From positions 1 through 7,881 of the forward strand of contig JAHJJO010000040.1 of the NCBI GenBank assembly GCA_018822835.1: a DNA stretch of 7,881 nt. The letters run 5' to 3'. A program made the translations under genes and the position numbers. The notes below the pieces were generated by a model. That model did no database searches, was not told the origin of the DNA, and worked only from the letters and a program-made list of their open reading frames with translations. The stretch is from Patescibacteria group bacterium (lineage in GTDB: Bacteria > Patescibacteriota > Patescibacteriia > Patescibacteriales > JAHJJO01). This document shows, piece after piece, positions 4,336 through 7,881 of this stretch (positions within the stretch are counted from its first letter, which is position 1; each line of letters starts with the position of its first letter).

Positions 4336-6448
4336 TATTTTTACAAGCTTCTTATCCATTTGGAGCGCTGTTGTTTATCAAATATATAAATTAAATAATG
4401 CAGGCATTGTCATTAGTTTAGTTTTGGCTGTTTTTAGCTTTGTTCTTTTATTATATCGGTATTTGGATTTTAGCGTCTATCTGCGTAGATATCTGCGTCT
4501 ATCTGCTTATAAGCATGGTGAAAAACAGATAAATGCGGATAACAACGCAGATGGACGCAGAAAAAAATTTCGAAAGTCTATTTTATTATACTTTAACAAA
4601 AAATGTAAAAAACATACAGAGGTCGTCCCGCAAGCTCGTAAAATAACCTTCTTTTTTTATACGTTGTTTATTATTTATTTTTTATTATTCTCTCTTTGTA
4701 TTTATATTCTATTTCAATCTCAAACAATAGAAAGCATTGCGTCGCCTTGGCAAGTTGTTCCTGATTATTTTTTTGCAATTTACAGCATGGCAACGTTTAT
4801 TTTGATAATCATTATTTTAAAAAATCCGAAATCATTAATATTAATTTTAATATCAATGCATTATTTTTTGTCTTTTTCTGTTGCTGTAATTATTTATAAA
4901 ATTGGATATGGGTTTGATCCTTTTATTCATCAGGCAGGAGTTGATTTAATTAATAAAACAGGAGCTATTTTTCCAAAAACATTTTATTATTTAGGCCAAT
5001 ATGGATTAGAAGTAATTATACATAAAATTACTTCTATTTCTCTTATACTGATTGACAAATTGCTCGTTCCTTTTTTATCAGCTTTATTTTTACCTGCTTC
5101 AATATTTTATTTTTTACAAAAATGGTTTAAGAATCAAAAAGTTAATTTATTATTATTAATCTTTTTATTAACCTTACCTTTTTCTCTCTTTATTATTACT
5201 GTTCCGCAAAATCTTGCTTATTTATTTTTATTAATTACTATTTTGTTCGGCTTGGCATGTTCTAATACTTTAGAATTAATTATTGTTTATTTATGCGCTT
5301 TAACATCTTTTGTCGCCCATCCCATTGCCGGTATTCCAGCTTTACTATTTGCAGTAACACTCACTATTTATCATAATAACAAACTAAACATTAAAACAAA
5401 AAAATATTTATATTTATTAGCATACATTTTATCTTCCATTGCTTTGCCCCTGTCTTTTTATTTTGTTCACTTAAAAAATAACATTAACTTTGCTTTAATA
5501 AAAAATAATATTTTAAAATTGTCTCTATTGTTTCCAAAAATTATAGTTCCTGACCAGGAAAATTTTATTTTAAATTTTATCTATCTTTATGGGTTTAATA
5601 TTAAAATTATATTATTCATATTAATTGCCTTCGGCGCGTTCATAGTTTGTCGCCACAAAAAAACACAAGAAGTAAAAATTATGGAAACTAAGTTTCCAAA
5701 TAATTTTAAAGCCAGCCCACCTTCTTTAAAATTATTTGGAAACTTAGTTTCCATTTATAAGCTTTGTATTTATATGGCATGTTCTCTTTTAATGGCTTAT
5801 TGTTTAACAAAATTAATGCCATTTAATTTTTTGATTGAATACGAACGCAATAATTATGCTGATAGAATTTTAATAGTTATTGTTTTGTTTTGCCTGCCGT
5901 TTATTATTTTTTTATTTCATTGGCTGATTGAAAGAATAATAAAACAAAAAAAAGCAATTCAAACAATTTATTTTTTATTTTTAACCGCAGTTGTTGCTTC
6001 ATCTTTGTATCTGTCTTATCCTCGTTTTGATAATTATTATAATTCACATAGTTGGTCAACCGGTCAAAACGATATTGCGGCAGTGCAATGGATTGAAAAT
6101 AATGCTCAAAAAAAATATATTGTTTTGGCCAATCAGCAAGTTAGCGCGGCTGCTTTAAAAGAATTTGGATTTAATCGTTATCTTTCTGTAAAAAATTCTC
6201 AAATTTATTTTTATCCCATACCTACTGGAGGACAGCTTTATCAATATTATCTTGATATGGTTTATAAAAAACCAAGCCGTGAAACAGCGTTGAAGGCAAT
6301 GGATTTTGCGGGAGTTAATGAGGCGTATTTTGTTTTAAATAAATATTGGTGGGCATCTTCAAAAATTTTAGATGAAGCAAAACTTGAATCAGACGCATGG
6401 CATAAGATTGACAATGGAGAGATTTATGTGTTTCAGTATAATCAGTAA
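4286..6448 (+). CDS. polytopic membrane protein, GT-C-like outline, function unknown
   Basis: 720 residues. I do not recognise the family. About 14 hydrophobic segments fill residues 14-60 and 119-578, followed by a soluble C-terminal domain of about 140 residues (581-720) that probably lies outside the cell. A non-hydrophobic loop after the fifth segment carries GYGFDPFIHQAGVDLINKTG (208-227), and AHPIAG (344-349) and EYERNNYADRIL (518-529) are other polar spots near membranes. Many membrane segments, an acidic first large loop and a soluble C-terminal tail recall GT-C glycosyltransferases, but no WWDYG-type or clear PMT motif is present, so a sugar-transfer role is only a guess. Repeats encode residues 1-17, 63-91 and 466-490, all outside the clear membrane core. 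The start is uncertain: ATGs at 4286, 4301 and 4322 all lie in the ATGTTAC array and none has a Shine-Dalgarno. The stop sits in the 6446-6496 hairpin. Confidence 0.8.
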   Translation: MLICCMLCVTCYMLHVIIFTSFLSIWSAVVYQIYKLNNAGIVISLVLAVFSFVLLLYRYLDFSVYLRRYLRLSAYKHGEKQINADNNADGRRKKFRKSILLYFNKKCKKHTEVVPQARKITFFFYTLFIIYFLLFSLCIYILFQSQTIESIASPWQVVPDYFFAIYSMATFILIIIILKNPKSLILILISMHYFLSFSVAVIIYKIGYGFDPFIHQAGVDLINKTGAIFPKTFYYLGQYGLEVIIHKITSISLILIDKLLVPFLSALFLPASIFYFLQKWFKNQKVNLLLLIFLLTLPFSLFIITVPQNLAYLFLLITILFGLACSNTLELIIVYLCALTSFVAHPIAGIPALLFAVTLTIYHNNKLNIKTKKYLYLLAYILSSIALPLSFYFVHLKNNINFALIKNNILKLSLLFPKIIVPDQENFILNFIYLYGFNIKIILFILIAFGAFIVCRHKKTQEVKIMETKFPNNFKASPPSLKLFGNLVSIYKLCIYMACSLLMAYCLTKLMPFNFLIEYERNNYADRILIVIVLFCLPFIIFLFHWLIERIIKQKKAIQTIYFLFLTAVVASSLYLSYPRFDNYYNSHSWSTGQNDIAAVQWIENNAQKKYIVLANQQVSAAALKEFGFNRYLSVKNSQIYFYPIPTGGQLYQYYLDMVYKKPSRETALKAMDFAGVNEAYFVLNKYWWASSKILDEAKLESDAWHKIDNGEIYVFQYNQ
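4473..4558. repeat. imperfect inverted repeat built from TCTATCTGCG units
   Basis: GCGTCTATCTGCGT (4473-4486) pairs with ACGCAGATGGACGC (4545-4558), 14 bp with one G-T pair. Between them the left unit recurs (ATCTGCGTCTATCTGC, 4491-4506) and related inverted fragments follow (CAGATAAATGCGGAT, 4526-4540). It encodes a highly charged loop, residues 63-91, with YLRRYLRLSAY and QINADNNADGRRK. The charge pattern and base composition differ from the surrounding membrane protein. This looks like an insertion into the cytoplasmic loop after the second membrane segment. Confidence 0.75.
5681..5754. repeat. perfect 31-bp-arm inverted repeat inside the membrane-protein gene
   Basis: Arms 5681-5711 and 5724-5754 are exactly complementary over 31 bp, with the 12-nt loop CCAGCCCACCTT. 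Each arm contains a near-palindrome, GGAAACT-A-AGTTTCC (5683-5697 and 5738-5752), so the whole has nested symmetry like a REP doublet or a MITE. It encodes residues 466-490 (METKFPNNF...LKLFGNLVSI), a polar loop between two membrane segments. No target-site duplication is obvious. The absence of mismatches suggests recent arrival or active maintenance. Confidence 0.9.
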
Positions 6449-6496
6449 TCAGTAATAGGTAATTAAAATTTATTACCAATTACTTATTACTGATTA
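6446..6496. repeat. 19-bp-arm hairpin over the membrane-protein stop codon
   Basis: Arms 6446-6464 and 6478-6496 pair over 19 bp with one G-T pair, around a 13-nt AT-rich loop. The left arm starts with the TAA stop. Within it TAATCAG and GTAATNNGTAATT motifs recur in both orientations. It could stabilise the 3' end or terminate transcription before the promoter at 6509, but no U-tract follows. It is placed on a stop codon exactly as the comM hairpin is. Confidence 0.75.
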
Positions 6497-6508
6497 CCAA
6501 TTTAAGAA

Positions 6509-6537
6509 TTGACACGTTAAAAAATTTAGGGTATATT
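6509..6537 (+). promoter_or_regulatory. sigma-70-type promoter for the DHH gene
   Basis: A perfect -35 TTGACA (6509-6514), a 17-bp spacer and the -10 TATATT (6532-6537) give predicted initiation near 6544 and a leader of about 20 nt before ATG 6565. It follows the 6446-6496 hairpin, so the DHH gene probably starts its own transcription unit. This is the only consensus-quality promoter I found in the window. Confidence 0.75.
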
Positions 6538-6564
6538 AGTTTGATTATATCGGCACAGATAAAA

Positions 6565-7881
6565 ATGCCAAACTTATTTTATATGTTAAACCAACTTCAA
6601 CAAATATCAGATCAAATTAAAAAAGCTCAAAGCATTTTAATTGCATATTCACAGTCATTTAATGGCGATGGAACCGCAAGCGCTTTAGCTTTGTTTTTGT
6701 TTTTAAAAAAATTGAACAAAAATGCTAAGATAATAACAAACAAACAACAAAATTCTGTGTTAAATTTTAATTCTAAAGTAAACCCTGTTAAATCTGCGCC
6801 CTTGGTCAACCCCGTTAGATATGAGTTATCTAATGGGGTCAATGGCATTGAATCACAAGCTGAAACATCTTTTAAACCACCGATTTCATCAGAGGATTTA
6901 TTTAACAGGGTAAATTTAGATTTTTTACCTGCTTATGATAATATTAAACACTCAATAGATAATCTGCGAGAATTTATTATATCTTTAGACATAACTGATA
7001 CAAAAATAGAAAAAATAAAATATAAAATTAATAATAATACTCTTGATTTTATTATTCAGCCACAACAAGAATTTTTTCAAAAAGAAAATGTCGCGTCTTC
7101 TGCTGTTAAATTTAAATACGATTTAATTATTGTTTTAAACACGCCTGACTTAGAATTATTAGGACCAGCATATAATGATCAAGCTGATTTTTTTTATAAA
7201 ACGCCAATAATAAATATTGATCACAATCCTGGAAATGAAGGGTTTGGGCAAATTAATTGCATTGAACTAATAGCAGTGTCAACTTCAGAAATATTATTCT
7301 CGCTTTTTGAGCAAATATCTTTTGATTTGATTGATGAAAATATTGCTACATGTTTATTGGCAGGCATAATTTGTTCAACAAAAAATTTTAAAACATTTAA
7401 TATCACTCCGAATATTTTGTCAATTACTTCAAAATTGCTTTCTATCAATGCCAGGCGCGAAGAAATTGTTGATCATCTTTATCGTTCTTTTGATTTAAAT
7501 ACATTAAAATTATGGGGAAGGGTGTTAGCGCGAATTTCATCAACATTAGATGATAAATTAATTTGGTCTATTGTGTCGAAAAAAGATTTTGAAATTACTA
7601 ATTCAAGTGAAAAGAGTTTAATAAATATTATTGATGAATTGATTATTAACATTCCACAAGCTGAAATTATTGTTATTATTTATGAAACATTATCATTGCC
7701 GCAAATTAATAATCAAACTAATATTATTATTTATTCAACAAAAAACATAAACTCCGCTGATTTAATGAAAGAATACAACCCGAAAGGAGATCAAAAAATA
7801 GTTAAAATTACTATTAATAAAACGTTGTTAGATGCTGAAAAAGAAATAATTGAACTTATCAAAAATAAATTAAAAAAATTA
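6565..7881 (+). CDS. RecJ-like DHH phosphoesterase-family protein with lost metal ligands, 3' end outside
   Basis: 439 codons are open to the right edge with no stop, so the gene is partial or nearly complete. It resembles NrnA/RecJ-like DHH proteins: ILIAYSQSFNGDGTASALALFLFLKKL (residues 24-50, motif I), KYDLIIVLNTPDLELLG (184-200, motif II), INIDHNPGNEGFGQIN (216-231, motif III), ATCLLAGIICSTKNFKT (261-277, motif IV). Active members cleave short oligonucleotides or pAp using two metal ions. Here motif I has NGD for DGD and Ser for the usual His, motif II has Asn192 for Asp, the DHH triplet is DHN (219-221), and motif IV has Ser for Asp. No GGGH of a DHHA1 domain is seen. Catalysis is therefore doubtful; binding of nucleic acid or nucleotides may remain. 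Residues about 68-117 are a repeat-containing insert before FLPAYDNIK. The start is ATG 6565, 20 nt after the predicted transcription start; ATG 6583 is an alternative. Confidence 0.85.
   Translation, partial: MPNLFYMLNQLQQISDQIKKAQSILIAYSQSFNGDGTASALALFLFLKKLNKNAKIITNKQQNSVLNFNSKVNPVKSAPLVNPVRYELSNGVNGIESQAETSFKPPISSEDLFNRVNLDFLPAYDNIKHSIDNLREFIISLDITDTKIEKIKYKINNNTLDFIIQPQQEFFQKENVASSAVKFKYDLIIVLNTPDLELLGPAYNDQADFFYKTPIINIDHNPGNEGFGQINCIELIAVSTSEILFSLFEQISFDLIDENIATCLLAGIICSTKNFKTFNITPNILSITSKLLSINARREEIVDHLYRSFDLNTLKLWGRVLARISSTLDDKLIWSIVSKKDFEITNSSEKSLINIIDELIINIPQAEIIVIIYETLSLPQINNQTNIIIYSTKNINSADLMKEYNPKGDQKIVKITINKTLLDAEKEIIELIKNKLKKL
6782..6911. repeat. nested inverted repeats, four copies of a 12-mer, inside the DHH gene
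   Basis: The 12-mer ACCCTGTTAAAT occurs at 6782-6793 and its exact reverse complement at 6900-6911. A variant, ACCCCGTTAGAT, begins at 6809, and the inverted variant ends at 6839. The inner pair makes a 13-bp stem (6809-6821 with 6827-6839, one G-T pair, loop TGAGT). The order is two forward copies then two inverted copies. The block encodes residues about 73-116 (VNPVKSAPLVNPVRYELSNG onward), which sit where related DHH proteins pass directly from the first Rossmann strand to the FLP...IK segment. It is probably a composite palindromic insertion. Confidence 0.8.

Noticed and set aside
4615..4640. G+C-rich patch (GAGGTCGTCCCGCAAGCTCG) in the membrane-protein gene as another repeat
   Set aside because: No partner or inverted copy is present in the window, so nothing beyond base composition supports it.
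6341..6360. WW pair in the C-terminal domain as an STT3 WWDYG motif
   Set aside because: The sequence is KYWWASS without the DYG part, and it lies far from the membrane boundary where that motif is found.
6627..6848. Open frame on the - strand within the DHH gene (also 7221-7448)
   Set aside because: Antisense to the DHH frame. The first one reads through the inverted repeat, which explains its length.

Overview
The window is strongly AT-rich. It carries compact genes without recognisable Shine-Dalgarno sequences and many short repeats, several lying inside reading frames. This style, with a MurG carrying a GGTGGS loop and a RecJ-like DHH protein of a type I associate with these genomes, suggests a Patescibacteria/CPR bacterium, probably of the Parcubacteria group. 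That assignment is inference from gene and repeat style; there is no marker RNA in the window.

Layout: 1-183 is an upstream gap with a 16-bp palindrome and a degenerate heptamer array. Then come comM/yifB (184-1701, +), a perfect 23-bp-arm hairpin starting on the comM stop codon, and a secreted thioredoxin domain fused to a DsbD/CcdA-like electron-transfer membrane domain (1770-3083, +). murG (3055-4230, -) is convergent with it and overlaps its 3' end by 29 bp. A 55-bp repeat-filled divergent gap leads to a 720-residue polytopic membrane protein (4286-6448, +) that resembles GT-C glycosyltransferases only in outline. A 19-bp-arm hairpin and a consensus-like promoter (TTGACA-17-TATATT) precede a DHH/RecJ-like phosphoesterase-family protein (6565 to the right edge, +). 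That protein has lost several expected metal ligands.

The genes do not form one pathway. They cover DNA uptake or recombination (ComM), extracytoplasmic thiol redox, lipid II synthesis (MurG), an envelope membrane protein and a nucleotide phosphoesterase relative.

The most striking feature is the repeat load. There are tandem arrays of four unrelated 7-bp units (CGCATAA, ATTGAAA, ATGTTAC, AATTCCT) and at least seven inverted repeats, and most of them are translated. murG alone holds four heptamer arrays and one hairpin, all in frame. Because 7 is not a multiple of 3, an array is read in all three phases, so it can stay open only on a strand with no stop triplet. The three coding arrays whose unit is open on one strand are all in that open orientation. 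The fourth unit (AATTCCT) is closed on both strands, and it carries a substitution at the one junction where an in-frame TAG would otherwise arise. This looks like repeated insertion or expansion of small elements into genes, filtered by selection for continued translation.
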